Below are positions 35,048-47,019 of a stretch of DNA of 64,000 bases, one piece after another (position 1 is the first letter of the stretch; each line of letters starts with the position of its first letter). Made by a program: the position numbers and the translations under genes. The notes below the pieces were generated by a model. That model worked only from the letters and a program-made list of their open reading frames with translations. It was not told where the DNA came from and did not search any database. Source of the DNA: Mytilisepta virgata. Its lineage: Eukaryota > Mollusca > Bivalvia > Mytilida > Mytilidae. The stretch covers positions 128,782,614 through 128,846,613 of the forward strand of contig CM051521.1 of NCBI GenBank assembly GCA_028015205.1, written 5' to 3'.

Positions 35048-35615
35048 ATCAACTTTTTAGTGATAATTCTTCAGTTCTATGAACCCATGATCAATTGTTA
35101 TTACGAGTAAACCTATTTATTCTGATTTTTTTTAGTTGTGTATAAATAATCATGAGAGAACTTTCCAATCAGTAAGCTTAAGTTCAGGGACTTACAAAAT
35201 AAATAATACATTTGAACGCAAACAAAATGAATAATCAAGCGAGAAGTTTATTTAGTAACCTTGTGTGGAAAAGCTTTGTCATGATTTTATGCAAAGATAT
35301 GCAAATAGTCGGAAAACTTGTATTAATTTTCAATAGATGTAGATTATATCAATAATTGCACAATATTATCCTACAATCAGTGGTACACAGTATATTGATA
35401 CGCTGTACACATTTAGCACATTAGCTAGTTTTACAGAACATTATGTATCGTCTACAATCAGTGGTACATAGTATATTGATACGCTGTAAACATTTAGCAC
35501 ATTAGCTAGTTTTACAGAACATTAAGTATCGTCCAATCAATTTTAAGATTTATAGCAGGCGGTAAACCTTTTGGTAACAATACTGTATTGGCTTTTATAG
35601 CGTATTTTATAAATG
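35048..35615. repeat. Duplicated block B'
   Basis: Near-identical copy of 32761-33329, including the internal ~81-bp duplication, so the copy post-dates that internal event. Confidence 0.9.
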
Positions 35616-35621
35616 AAAAGA

Positions 35622-35815
35622 GAAGCAGAGACTGCTTACTCTTCCGGAGCACCTGAGTCTACCCCCCGGTGTTTTGCTGGGGTCCATGTTGTCCATATGT
35701 TTTAGTTTTTAATTGAATTGCATGTATTGTTGTGGTCTTGTCTTCGTTGTTCTCCGGAGTTTGTCAGTTGTTTCGATTTTCATCTCCTTCAAATATCTCT
35801 GGTATTTCTTGACTT
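35622..35815 (+). mobile_element. Tail fragment of reverse-transcriptase element, type 2
   Basis: GAAGCAGAGACTGCTTACTC, CCGGAGCACCTGAGTCTACC, GGGGTCCATGTTGTCCATATG, GTTGTTCTCCGGAGTTTGTC and TATTTCTTGACTTTACTT match the tails at 47330-47540 and 49565-49760. The complement AGTAAGCAGTCTCTGCTTCC recurs at about 35970. Confidence 0.75.
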
Positions 35816-36272
35816 TACTTTAGAGAAGACATGTTTGAAGGAAGAGTTGCTCTAGTTCAGAAATATTCTAGAGTAGAGCAGTTTTGGTCCAGAATTACTC
35901 TAGTACAGAACTGTTGTAATTGTGGCAGAAAGCAGTCAAAAGAACTATTCTAAACACGATATCAAAGAGTAAGCAGTCTCTGCTTCCTAAAGCAGTTCCA
36001 CACTTAGAGCCCGTCACAGAAGTCATTTAAGTTCTGTGTCCACCAATTCGTCTTTGAGGTTTAACTAATTGTAAACGTGTTTTTGACCGATTGGTGATTG
36101 CTTACTGATCGGTAATTCTAGTCAGTTCAATGACTGTAAATGAACATAATGATAGTAAATTGTTTCTTTAATGAAGAAGGGTTACCAGGTTAAGAGAAAT
36201 GTTCTTGTAAGTTCTACCTAAAAGCATGGTACATGTACATAGATTATTATTCTTTTATCTTTCTATTTTTAG
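35816..36272. other. Sequence upstream of the first visible GPCR exon
   Basis: No exon for TM1 to early TM3 is recognisable. A polypyrimidine tract (TCTTTTATCTTTCTATTTTTAG) at 36251-36272 forms the splice acceptor for the exon at 36273. Confidence 0.6.
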
Positions 36273-36712
36273 TTCTCTCTTTGGTGGCCAGCGTATTGTC
36301 CTTGACACTTATAGCTTATGATAGATTTTTTGGCATAGTATTCGCTTTGAGGGCTCACATGACAACAAGAAGGGCAAAGACGTCATTAATTTTTATATGG
36401 ATATGTTCAGCAGGGATAGCGTCACCAACGTTAATTACAAGACAGCTGAAAGTCCGTGTTTGGGCTAATCATACTGAACAATGGTGTGATGATGAATGGC
36501 CGCCATCTTCTGAAGTGATCGGAAACATAACAGTGGTATCCATACCGTCTAGAACTGCCTATTACGTATCCGTCTCAGTTATACTCTATTTCTTTCCAAT
36601 GCTTATTATGACAGTAGCATACTCCATAATCATTGTCAAATTGTGGTCCAGTAGTATACCCGGAGAAAAGGTTGACAGACGTATGGAAGCACAAGCCAAA
36701 ACCCGCAAAAAG
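36273..36712 (+). CDS. Class A neuropeptide-type GPCR, exon with TM3 end to intracellular loop 3
   Basis: The exon opens after an AG acceptor with LSLVASVLSLTLIAYDRF, the end of TM3 with a DRF version of the E/DRY motif. TM4 follows (SLIFIWICSAGIASPTLI), then extracellular loop 2 with a glycosylation site (NHT) and Cys (QWCDDEWP), TM5 (YYVSVSVILYFFPMLIMTVAY) and a short third intracellular loop ending TRKK. The donor is AAG|GTAGGT at 36712, phase 0. The loop pattern W.C...WP and PGE...R resembles receptors of the QRFP / neuropeptide FF / elevenin group; the ligand is not decided by sequence alone. Open sequence before 36273 and after 36712 is intron. The exons for the N-terminus, TM1, TM2 and early TM3 are not found in the window. 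It should be a membrane peptide-hormone receptor signalling through G proteins. Confidence 0.9.
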
Positions 36713-37342
36713 GTAGGTAATCCAATGTTCTTTGTATATCAGCAGCACAGTAGCAAGATTTCACGCGACACCTACACATGTACAAAATGTAAGTCTATAG
36801 AATAATGCTTTTTTATATATTGTGTGGCCATTACAGCAACTAAATTCAATTTTCAATATATATTATGTTTGACTGCTTTGGCTTTTCACATCTTTGGTCT
36901 TCAGCACTAGTAACGAAACATGATATGCAAAAATGGTATTGTACATTTTTTTTGTTATAAGATTCCTAACGTACAACTACTTCTGATTGGTATATTATTA
37001 TTTGGTAACAGGTAAAAAAAAATACTCGAGAATTGTCTTATTTATTCGTGATTGGTACTAAAAATTGTCCGTTTGAAAGAGACGGTTGTCAATAGTAAAT
37101 TGAAAATAAGGTTATTGAGTGATTTTAATTATTTGTTGAGAAAAGTGTGACAGATAATTAATCAGAGGAGAAAACAAAGGAAACAGATGAAAAAAATGGA
37201 TTAAAAATTAACTATGCACCACAGAATTCCAATCTATCAATTTAGTCATCAATATGCAAATCTGGAATCACATGCTTTTGTTTTATAGTCCTGATTAATG
37301 ACAAGAGATGGTGTTAGTCCATTTATTGCTAGCTATTAAATA

Positions 37343-37917
37343 AAAGGGAATTATTAAATTCCATTCATTGTCAGTTTTTAATGCCTTCGACAAACGATTT
37401 ACACTTTACCGTAATTTTTATAACTGATTTATGACATTATTAACCTGGTATTAAGCAATAAATCACCCAAAATAGATTGGGAATGAGAAAACTAAATGGA
37501 AATGTTATCTGTTAAAAGGGGCATATTACGAATAAAAAACACATATGCCTTTCTAAGGAGGGTATCAAACGTCTTTTTATATTTTTTTTATGGTTTCTGA
37601 ACAAGGCAATATTGGCCGAAACGTTTGGCAATTTTAAGTTTTAATTTTATTTGTTTTATTTATATTTTTTATTTGTTTTTGTTCGTATTTTGTCTTCTAT
37701 ATGTTTTCTATGCCTCTTTTAACACTGAGCTCACCATTTCCATTTATATTCCTTGTAATGTCCAAATAGTTTTCTCATTCTCCATCTATTTAGGGTGATT
37801 TATTGCTTAATACCGGGTTAATAATGTCATAAATCAGTTATAAAAATTATGGTAAAGTGTAAATCGTTTGTTGAAGGCATTAAAAACTGACAATGAATGG
37901 AATTTAATAATCCCCTT
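37343..37917. mobile_element. Foldback MITE in GPCR intron
   Basis: The left arm 37343-37500 (GGGAATTATTAAATTCCATTC, ATTGTCAGTTTTTAATGCC, CAAACGATTTACACTTTACC, AAGCAATAAATCACCC) is repeated in reverse at about 37745-37917. Arms are ~155-170 bp with few mismatches around a ~245-bp AT-rich centre containing CAATATTGGCCGAAACGTTTGG. No coding frame, so non-autonomous. Confidence 0.85.
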
Positions 37918-38864
37918 TGACCAGTTTTGCAACATCTTCTGTAAATTATTCTGGTCTATATTTCAGGGATATGATCTGTATTCATTTAGGTATTCTGACT
38001 TAAAGTCATATCGATGTTGTTGATACTTTAATCTCCCCATTAAGAAACATGTACCATATACAATTAAAACCAAATTTAAAAATGTAAGAAAGATTCAGGA
38101 ATCTTACAGTCAAGTTTATTTAAATGGATCCACCGTCATCTCATCTCCCTTTTTCTGTATGTTTATTTTCTGATTATTCGTCCTAGTACATTTCATTATA
38201 TCATTAGTATTTAACCTATATTATTGTAATATATTGTATAGCTGGAGTTTGTTCAACTTGTATCTTATCCCTTTTGCAATTGACATATGTTTTTACATAT
38301 GTTTATAGTCTAATTTTTACGACGAAGCTGTTTTGTTTGTTTTTGTCTGTGTTGCCTACTGATAACTTTGTTTTTTCTATGGATTGTTCATATATTCCCT
38401 GAAACTAATTTGATATCCCTTCTATCTCTTATAGAAACATCTTCTTGTCATTACTGTTTCATTGTTTTCTGTCTTTAGAAAATATATTTGACAACGGTGC
38501 AATGTAAAATACATGAGAAACTGGATGGTGTTTGTTATAAAATCGATACGATGTACAAAGTTGTGCAATATATCCCAGCGGGAGAGAAATCAGGTTTTAT
38601 TTGCTTAGAATAATTTACGCAGATCTAGTTTGAATTGTTCGTTATGTCATTCGTAAATGGAAAAGACAATATTTATTTATTTTCGAATCTGCATTTGTCA
38701 TGATAAACTTTTTAGGAAAATAAATTATAATTATGAAAACCAAATAAATTGTTGCTACGGCGATATCGAAGGCATAATGTAATGTTTCTACTTACTAAAA
38801 ACAAATGATTGTTTTGGATTCCCACACATTAGACCCGTAAAAGTGCTCACAACACAAAATTTGT

Positions 38865-39110
38865 CAAAAAAAGAATACCGAAGCGACAAAACAGCGGGAA
38901 AGGTTCCAAATAAAAAAACAAGTCATCAGAATGGAAAGCAAACAAATGCTAAGAACGACGCGTCTATAGCCAAAGTAATAAAAAACATATAATAAACTAA
39001 ACCAAAAAAGACCAAGACAGCACAGGAACAAAAACACTAGAAATGTGAACTCCCAATAAAATCAGGGAGTGACATCAGGTGCTCCGTAAGGGTAAGAATG
39101 TCAAAACATT
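38865..39110 (-). mobile_element. Dispersed tail fragment shared with 23490-23640
   Basis: AATACCGAAGCGACAAAACA, AAGACAGCACAGGAACAAA, TGTGAACTCCCAATAAAATC and CATCAGGTGCTCCGTAAGGG parallel the block at 23500-23630. It is the 3' tail of a reverse-transcriptase element in minus orientation. Confidence 0.6.
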
Positions 39111-40669
39111 CGATACAATAAAATAAATAGGACAATTACTTTACAATTTGACGGTCGTGCCTTGAACGCAAAAATGAGGAATTCGTTTTCAATTTTCATT
39201 TGGTATAATGTATGACGTCATCAATACAAAAATCAATAGAATTTAAGCTAATATAAATCTTAGAAAACACTGTGACATCTTACTGAATAATTATAATGAG
39301 ATAATAGGTATTTTGTGTCCATAATTTTTCCATCATATACCTTCTTTCATACTTTATTGACAGAGTTTGTATATTCTACTTTGTGGACGCCTTAGAAAGT
39401 TTTCTTTTGCTTGAGTGGGAGGGTTTTACTTTTATAATTTTACATTTAATGTTTATTTATTCTTGAGATAACTTCTCGTATGTGTACAACATCATTTTTG
39501 TCTATTTTTGTTTTGGTCTGATTTTTTATCTAAACCCAAGCAGAACCCATCGGTATTATTTGTCTTGTTCATAGTACACAATGGCATGATATTTGCTGTA
39601 AATCTTTACTATATTATGAGATTGACAGGAAAATGATGTTAAGTATCTGTTATATATTGTGTAATTGCAGCTAAATATGGCCTTTAATTTAATCGTTGTT
39701 TGTGTGTTTAAGCTATAATTACTCTCCTCATCCTATAATGAATCAAATAATATTTGTTATAAAAGACGAAACTTTATAATTTCATCTTTACAAGTAATAA
39801 GATTGGCATAAAAACTTGGCAAAAATAAAACCTTTTAGCAAAAATGTCAAAACAAATAAAAAATGTCTGACGTCAGAATAATTTGTCAATCTAAATTACA
39901 AGCTGAATAGTTGTTTGTAAATACTTGAACAAACTCTTTATCACCACTGTGGTTAGATTCTTATTTTCACAACTGATTAGAAACGGGTTATTAAATCAAA
40001 ATATAGTCAGAATAAATAGTAAATAACGGAAGATATAATCCGATGTTACGTTCGTAAAATTACAAAAGGTTTAAACTGGATTACCATGGAAATTCCAGAT
40101 AATCTTTCACGAGATGGATGATAGAACTTCCTATTTTATTGCCTTCTGATACATGTAGGTGAATAAACTCTACTTATGTTGTTGGACATAAGATGATATA
40201 TAGAGTCCGAAATATTCTGACGCCATTTGTTGACTTATACATAATTTTAGTGAAGTAATCAGGACCCAGTTATATGCAGTACAATAGATATCCTTGATCA
40301 TTGTCAGTAAATCTGAAAACAACCTTCATAAATTTTCTGTTTCTGTCAACAGTTATAATAAGGTTTATAAGATGCTTAAGCCAAGTATTCAAACTTTGTT
40401 TTTCTGCAAAAAGAATAGAACTAGCTATATATTTAATATCATGTCGACAACAGTGTTAGCATATACAACAAAATACCATTTCTCATATTTTCACATAAAA
40501 GAAACAAAAGTCTTTTATCACAGTGTTAAGAGAAACTGGTCTTGTTTATTGTAAAAGTTTTTATTGCTTCAGTATAATAACAAATAGTTATACAAAATTA
40601 ACACTATGTGTCTGTAGAGACATCCACCGACAAGGCGGTAAACATGCATGCTTAATATATAATGATAAA

Positions 40670-41190
40670 CAGTGGGTTAGGGTAGATACGCGGGAGGTTT
40701 GGGTACCCATGAAACCGGTTTAAGCCCACCACTGTTCAGTGTCTGTACCAAGTCAGACTCAGTGGCTCAGGATAGATACGGGAAAGGTTTGGATACACGT
40801 GAAACCGGTTTAACCCCACCACTGTTCAGTGTCTGTACCAAGTCAGACTCCGTGGGTCAGGATAGATACGGGGAGGTTTGGGTACCATGAAACTGGTTTA
40901 ACCCCACCTATCTTCAGTGTCTGTACCAAGTCAGACTCCGTGGGTCAGGATAGATACGGGGAAGGTTTGGGAACCCATGAAACCGGTTTATCCCCACCAC
41001 CTTTCAGTGTCTCTACCAAGTCAGACTCTGTGGGTCAGGATAGATATGGGGGGAGCTTGGGTACCCATGAAACCGGTTTAACCCCAACACTGTTCAGTGT
41101 CTGTACCAAGTCAGACCCCGTGGGTCAGGGTATATACCGTGGGAGGTTTGGGTACCCATGTTCAGTGTCTGTAATTATTCAGACTCCCTG
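40670..41190. repeat. 90-bp minisatellite in GPCR intron, ~6 units
   Basis: Repeated words are GTCTGTACCAAGTCAGACTC (starts 40741, 40831, 40919, 41009, 41099), GGGTCAGGATAGATACGGGG, GGTTTGGGTACCCATGAAAC and CGGTTTAACCCCACCACTG. Period 88-90 bp; the last unit is cut. Open frames through it are repeat products. Confidence 0.9.
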
Positions 41191-42156
41191 TTTTTTCTAT
41201 GTGTTTTCTCTTTTATGTTATTGTTTGTCGGTTGGATGGTGTTAATTTATTTATATGTCAAAGGTTAACTTTCCTGTTATCCGTTTTGTTGTTTGTTGTT
41301 AGATGATATCAAGAAAATAGTTCTGTCCTTATACGGTTGGTAGTGTCAACCTTTACTGCCATTTTAAATCAGCTCTGTATCATTTTGGTTTATAGTCTAG
41401 ACTTTCAAAATTTGGCCTTTGGCGCTGCTGGTTAGAAAAACTAATCTTTCAAACGTTCCTAACAGTACACCAACATTTGTATGTCTAGTCTGTTTTTTTA
41501 AATTTCTATATCTAGAAACTTACTTTAATAAAAGCATTACCAATAACCAACTTATGAGTGACGGACACATTACGCCCCCTGGAATTATATTCCCTATAGT
41601 CGCTGGTAGCAATCAGTCTTCATATACCCAAGGGTGTCGCTACGATCTTTCCTATCAGTTCTAATTCACATTTATTTATTGCTGGATATGTGTAATGTCT
41701 TAATAATATGATCAAACGGTTCCCTCCTTACTTAATAAACAAATGTGATTAGAGTTGTTGATATTTTACACAATGGCTGTTGACGTGATACTTGAAACAA
41801 AACAGTATTTTTAGCTTAACTCGTACTATTTGTTGATAAATTGGCTGTGGTATTGGTACTATGAGAGTAATTCAATTTTGTCTGTATCACCGACTACAAA
41901 ATTTCATTTCCAAGTAGCCTCTGAAGATGCAAGTTACATTTCCTTAATATCTGTATGTGGCCTTATTATAGCAGTTTAACAGCATCTCTTGCGGTCTAGA
42001 AGAATAAGTAATTTCCGGTCTAATTTTGACAGTAATATCGTCTATGATAATACCTGTTAGAACAATATGTAATTTCCTATCTAATTTTGAGAGTTTTTTG
42101 TTTACGAACACAAGCTGGGTATCTTTTCAACCCTATAAAGTTTATTTTATTTACAG

Positions 42157-42258
42157 GTTATAGTGATGTTAGTAGCCATACTAGTAGTGTTCGCAGTTTG
42201 CTGGGTTCCCTATCAGGTCATTATATTATACAGTGAACTACGGCCAAACAGAATAACT
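42157..42258 (+). CDS. GPCR exon with TM6
   Basis: After the acceptor TTTACAG the exon encodes 34 residues, beginning VIVMLVAILVVFAVCWVPYQ. This is TM6 with the CWxP motif and the start of extracellular loop 3 (SELRPNRIT). It joins the previous exon in phase 0 (KK|VIVM) and ends at ACT|GTAAGT, phase 0. The frame stays open beyond the donor, but the next exon continues the receptor, so the extension is intron. Confidence 0.92.
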
Positions 42259-42786
42259 GTAAGTTTTACCGTAATCATACATGCATCCTTGAATATTGTC
42301 AATTTATTGCTAAGTGAAAACCATGGGATATCTCAAAGCATGTGTAATATAATTTCATTTTCATCAAATATTTTTTTTTCCTGATGCACATATAATACGT
42401 AATTACTATATTCTATTTAGTATAGTTAATAAATTCTTTTGTACCAATTTTTGATGCACAAGATGTGCAAATTTCGTCGATTTACGACTCATCAGTTGTG
42501 CTCAAGGCCCCAGAATGATGAAAACTAAACGAACAATCCAAAACGTTGATGGGTGAATTAAAAAAATGCCAAATGGTAAAGCCAAAAACATCTAAGGACA
42601 GAGCTATGCACGAGGGAGATACTCCTTCTAGTTGTCACAAAATTTAAACTCTTTTTAAGTGAATTAATTTTATTGTAATATTGTAACAGAAAAAAATGAT
42701 TTACATGTTTACGTAATTATAATCTTATTCTTTACTGATTTTCACATTGTCTTTAAGATTTGTGATATTGTTTTATCTCTTTTAAG
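42259..42786 (+). other. GPCR intron (528 bp) with dispersed repeat
   Basis: GT at 42259 and AG at 42785-42786. Positions 42445-42620 are a copy of the GATGCACAAGATGTGCAAAT family (also at 17530 and 63715). Confidence 0.8.
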
Positions 42787-42895
42787 CTTGGAGACTGGTA
42801 TTATGGGTTGAATTTTGCAGCCTGTTGCATGGCTTACTCTAACAGTGCATTAAATCCATTGATTTATACTGGATTTAATGAAAATTTTAAGAAAG
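42787..42895 (+). CDS. GPCR exon with TM7
   Basis: Encodes LGDWYYGLNFAACCMAYSNS followed by ALNPLIY, the NPxxY motif of TM7, and GFNENFKK, the start of helix 8. It starts after TTTTAAG in phase 0 and ends AAAG|GTATGG in phase 1. Motif spacing is normal for a class A receptor. Confidence 0.93.
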
Positions 42896-44334
42896 GTATG
42901 GCGTGTTGATTTCACGAAGCGTGGTATTTTCTCAAACCTGTTATTTCAATTTACGGTTATATTGTGAGACGAAAACATATAAATTTCATGGATTTTATAC
43001 AAAACAAATTTGGAAAATAAAGTTAATTTAACATTAACGTTTCTAATTTTTAAAAATTTATTTTTAATTACAAAAATTGCCTGTATGGTGCATGTGTAGG
43101 GGTACAAGTCCTGCCATTTTGTTCAGTCAACTCTGGTGCCACATTTACGAAGATTAAGATATATGATAAACAAGCATTCTGAAAGTATTGCTGTGCAATA
43201 CAATGTCCCTTACCGGGTTGAGCTAAGAGAAAACACGCAAAATCTCCTTAAGTATGTGAATCGAACGAAGACGTGGTGACAAAGTGTGGAAAACTGATTA
43301 TTTGCTTGAATTTTCTAAGTCCGCGAACCATAACTCCGCAAAAAAATCATTAGAACGGAACGAAATTCAAACTTGATCTGTAACTTGTCATGGTAAAACT
43401 ATCTACCAAATATCACATCAATTATTTTGAAGAATGACAAAATAAAAGTGCGGAAAACTGATTATTTGCATGAATTTTTTACGTCCAAGTACCATAACTC
43501 TGCAAAAAAATTATCTGAACAGAACAAAATTGGAACTTGATCTGTACTTGTCATTGTAAAACCATAAACCAAATATCAAATCAATACCTTCAAGCATTAT
43601 GAAAAAAAGTGCGGAAAACCTATTATGTGTGTGAATTTTCTAAGTCCAAGGACCATAACTCTGCAAAAAATCATCACACAAAACAAAATTCAAACTTGAT
43701 CTGTAACTTGTCATGGTAAAACTATAAACCAAATATCAAATCAATATCTTCATGCATGACCAAAAAAGTGCTGAAAACTGAAAAATAGACAGACGGCCGG
43801 ACAGACGGACGGAATGCAAACCTAAAGTCCCCTTCGGCTCCGCCGGTAAGGGACTAATAAAGAAATAAAGAAATATCTTATATATCTCAAATTCTATCCT
43901 AATGTAAGATATACTCCTAGGCAGCCCCAAAAAGCCATCAAATCACAGACTTTAAAAAAAACTATGTAGTAATATATCTATTGAAAAGTAGTAATAATAC
44001 ATATAATAAGGGACAGTTTAATGGGATGACCTTACGAACATTTAATAATACATAAAAAAATAATACTATTTATTAATAAAAAGCTAAGAGACGGCTAGCT
44101 TTTTAGAAAACCTATTACTTGTTAAGGTCTTTAAATTGAACACAAGACATATCTCAAGATATGCGTTAACTTGGCACCTGAATTTAATCTACCATAACAA
44201 TTGGAAAAGTTCTGTTTGAAAAGAATACCGCTCTGGGGGGTAGCGCTGAGAAAATGATATATAGTATGATTTTCTTGACTCCTTTTTGCCATTTTTTTAT
44301 ATAGATTTCAATATTTATTCTGTACATATTTTAG
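42896..44334 (+). other. GPCR intron (1.4 kb) with Helitron-like element
   Basis: GT at 42896 and AG at 44333-44334, phase 1. About 43090-43857 is the repeat element described separately. The rest is AT-rich. Confidence 0.8.
43090..43857 (+). mobile_element. Helitron-like non-autonomous element with ~160-bp internal repeats
   Basis: Three tandem units of 158-164 bp start near 43291, 43455 and 43616. They contain AACTGATTATTTGC, CTAAGTCC, CCATAACTC(C/T)GCAAAAAA, AACTTGATCTGTAACTTGTC and AAACCAAATATCAAATCAAT. A GACGGACAGACGG stretch follows, then a small hairpin (CCCCTT...AAGGG, 43829-43852) and CTAA followed by T (43854-43857). This layout resembles bivalve elements with ~160-bp core repeats attributed to Helitrons, as I remember them. 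The hairpin lies closer to CTAA than usual. The 5' end is uncertain. Confidence 0.55.
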
Positions 44335-44447
44335 GTATTTCCAAAGTTTTACGATCTGCAAGTTGCAGAAAAAGAAAATGGATAGATTGTCAAACAGCAT
44401 CACAATATGGAACTTCAAGAACAGTCGTTTTGTTAAATGAAATATAG
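44335..44447 (+). CDS. GPCR last exon, C-terminal tail and stop
   Basis: After the acceptor CATATTTTAG the split Gly codon (G|GT) is completed and the frame reads ISKVLRSASCRKRKWIDCQT and on to VVLLNEI, then TAG at 44445-44447. A basic, Cys-containing juxtamembrane segment fits a class A receptor tail. The four exons give about 255 residues, missing roughly the first 110-140 of a normal receptor. Confidence 0.85.
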
Positions 44448-45525
44448 AAACCAGTCATCTAAATATGGAAATCGATGGTTTAAATCAGAGAGATAACTTT
44501 ACCTCAAAACATAATTTTAGACTGACATTATCAGTGTGAAACCTAAGGCATGTAAGGAAATAATCATTCAAAATGGACGAAAATTACATTGTCAAGAAGT
44601 TCATGCAAAGATCCTAGACGATTAATTAATCGTCTTTAAAAAGCAAAAACAAAACACTTTCAATTACAGCTCGTGGTATTTGTTTACAACATTGATAAAA
44701 AGCGGTCTGATGAAATCAAAAGTAGATAAATCAACATTCGTGGTATATTAAAGTAGCTGATCATTTTTGTGTCATTAATGAGAAACACCAGTTACAGTTA
44801 TATCCCATGTCCAATTTGTAAAGTTATAATAACCCTTGGTTCCAAGGACTAAAGTGAGGTAACTGATTGGTGTTTCTTATTACGAGAAATAATTAGTGTA
44901 CAGAAGTTGTTATTTTTTGTAACGTTATTGTGGTTGTCACTCGAGAACTACTTAAAGGTGTCGTAGTAGGAATAAATGCTATATATAGTCTACAAGCAAC
45001 TATAAAGGTCAATTACGTCAGGTAGAATAATAAAATTTAAAATAAATATTATTAGCACATTCAGTTTTGCAATTGTGGCATTTCATTTTGATGATACATT
45101 GTGTAGGAAATGTTGATAAATAGTAAATTACCAGTTAATATGAGAAAGAGTTGACATTGAATATTACGATATTCGGGGCTAAGAAGAAACAGATCTAATT
45201 TCGAAATTATCAATTCAAATCAGAAAATCTAAGCAAAGAACTTACATTCTAAATGAAATAATATCTATTACTTTACCTCTGTAAATACTATCGATATTTA
45301 CGAGGAAAATCACTTTGTTACAAATTCTAGCAACCAATGAATAGTTTCTCGACTATTATCCCTACGGAAAATAGCCATGAAACGGACAGGACACATTTTC
45401 CGCGGTATTTATTGCTAGTAACTACAACCAGGAGTAATCTGAATGAATATAATACATAAAACAAATAGCAGCGTTGGGAAAAGGACATTCTTATGCTAAT
45501 GATATAATTCCTAATTTGTAAAGAG
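44448..45525. other. Sequence downstream of the GPCR
   Basis: Presumably includes the 3' untranslated region; AT-rich with no further gene. Confidence 0.4.
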
Positions 45526-45905
45526 GACAAATATACCTAAGGAGCAATAAAAAAAAAAAAAAAAAAAGACAAAAAAAAAAAAACGCAATCCATTAGACAG
45601 ACAAACCCGGGGGAAGAATGATCAACCATAAGCACAAACAATAAACACTGAAAACTAAAAAAACAATGAACAACATGAACTCCTATAAAAGCAAGCAGTG
45701 AACGCAGGTGCCCCGGAAGGGTAAGCAGTTCCTGCTCCATATACGGCACCCGTCGTGCAGTTACACAAAGTCAATCCGGTGGTAGTCACAAATCGGTTGA
45801 GGTACATGAAATGTTAATACAGTGGGAACAGGTCCAACATCATCTTAGGTATTGGAACACTGTAACGGTCAATCAATTCGTGATGACGACCGTAAAATTT
45901 TCTAA
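45526..45905 (-). mobile_element. 3' end of reverse-transcriptase element, tail type 1 (minus strand)
   Basis: It starts in plus reading with AGAGGACAAATATACCTAAG, then A-rich runs at 45549-45582, CCCGGGGGAAGA, GGTGCCCCGGAAGGGTAAGC, ATACGGCACCCGTCG, CAATCCGGTGGTAGTCACAA, GTGGGAACAGGTCCAACATC and CAATTCGTGATGACGACCGT. Same order as 59470-59860 and, inverted, 22280-22640. Truncated in the coding end. Confidence 0.8.
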
Positions 45906-47019
45906 ATTAGAAACACAGTAAGTTGTTTTAATTTTTTTTCGAATACTTAGTTAAATACCCATGCAATGGATATGAGGACAATAACAAGTTTACTATTCAT
46001 CGTATCACCATCAATTCCCTCGATTTTGCCTTGGGAAATAGCTGGTGCCTCGGGGACCAATACTTTTGCTATTGTCCCCCCAGCCGTTTAATAGGTAAAT
46101 GTATATAAATGTATTCTTTAAAAATGTGTAAGAGAGACCGTTTTGGGAAATGAAGTAAAATCGTATTGTTGGAAATGAGTAGGGCCACTTTCGAACATTT
46201 ATTTCACTCGTGACAATTAATTTTTTAATCTTAAATATTTACCTACTTTTTATCGTAAATGATTATATACCATTCATTTTTATTTTAACAAATAAGAAAT
46301 TTATGAATAATCATTAAGTTCAAGTTTTCTTCCCGCAAAGTTCGTGCATAGAGTTGATTTGGGTCAACTGCTAAGCATTTTCTAACACTTATTCAAATAT
46401 TGCAAAGGACACACACAACCAAAACCGTTTTTCTTTCACATGAAAAGAAATACATACACTGACTTACAGATTAAGATTCGTTTTGATTTTGAGTGCTCTT
46501 AGCGTTGAAAAACTGTGTTAAAGACTTTAAGCAAATCTGTGCTCAAAGCGTCTCCAAAAGCAATATTCATGTATATAAATCAACGTGCAAACATCTTATA
46601 TGTTCAGGAATTTTACATCCCATCTTATATGGTAATATTCTACACAAAAAACAAAAATGTCGTCTTTAACCTGAAAAGCTAACCAAACCTTTAAAACATA
46701 CGCATCCACAAAGGATATAGTTACGATACTGTTGTCAAGTCATTAAAGACGGCATTTTTTTGAATTAGTATTGATTCACTCATAGGGTCTATGCATCGGA
46801 AATAAACACATTTATTCTAAAACCAGTTGTTGGCATGATACCGGTTATGTTCTTCTCGTATACTTTATGATTACATGATACTAAACCCCTAACGGGAGGG
46901 ATTGTGGCTGATTTTCTATATGATATAGACATAATCTTTCGATCAGCTTAATTGGGATTTGGAGCTGGCATGTCTGCAACTGCTAGTAGATTTTTTTTTA
47001 CTTTCCAATCGTCAACTTT
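45906..47019. other. AT-rich intergenic stretch
   Basis: No supported gene. Confidence 0.4.

Larger units (their letters stand above)
36713..42156 (+). other. GPCR intron (5.4 kb) with repeats
   Basis: GT at 36713 and AG at 42155-42156, phase 0. It contains a foldback MITE (37343-37917), a dispersed-tail fragment (38960-39110) and a 90-bp minisatellite (40670-41190). The rest is AT-rich with no supported gene. Confidence 0.8.

Noticed and set aside
32761..35615. B and B' as LTRs of a retrotransposon around A'
   Set aside because: Direct repeats lack TG...CA ends, no primer site, polypurine tract or coding region, and no target duplication is visible.
36233..36272. Met start at 36233 for the GPCR frame
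   Set aside because: The stretch before 36273 is a polypyrimidine tract and splice acceptor; a receptor starting there would lack TM1, TM2 and most of TM3.
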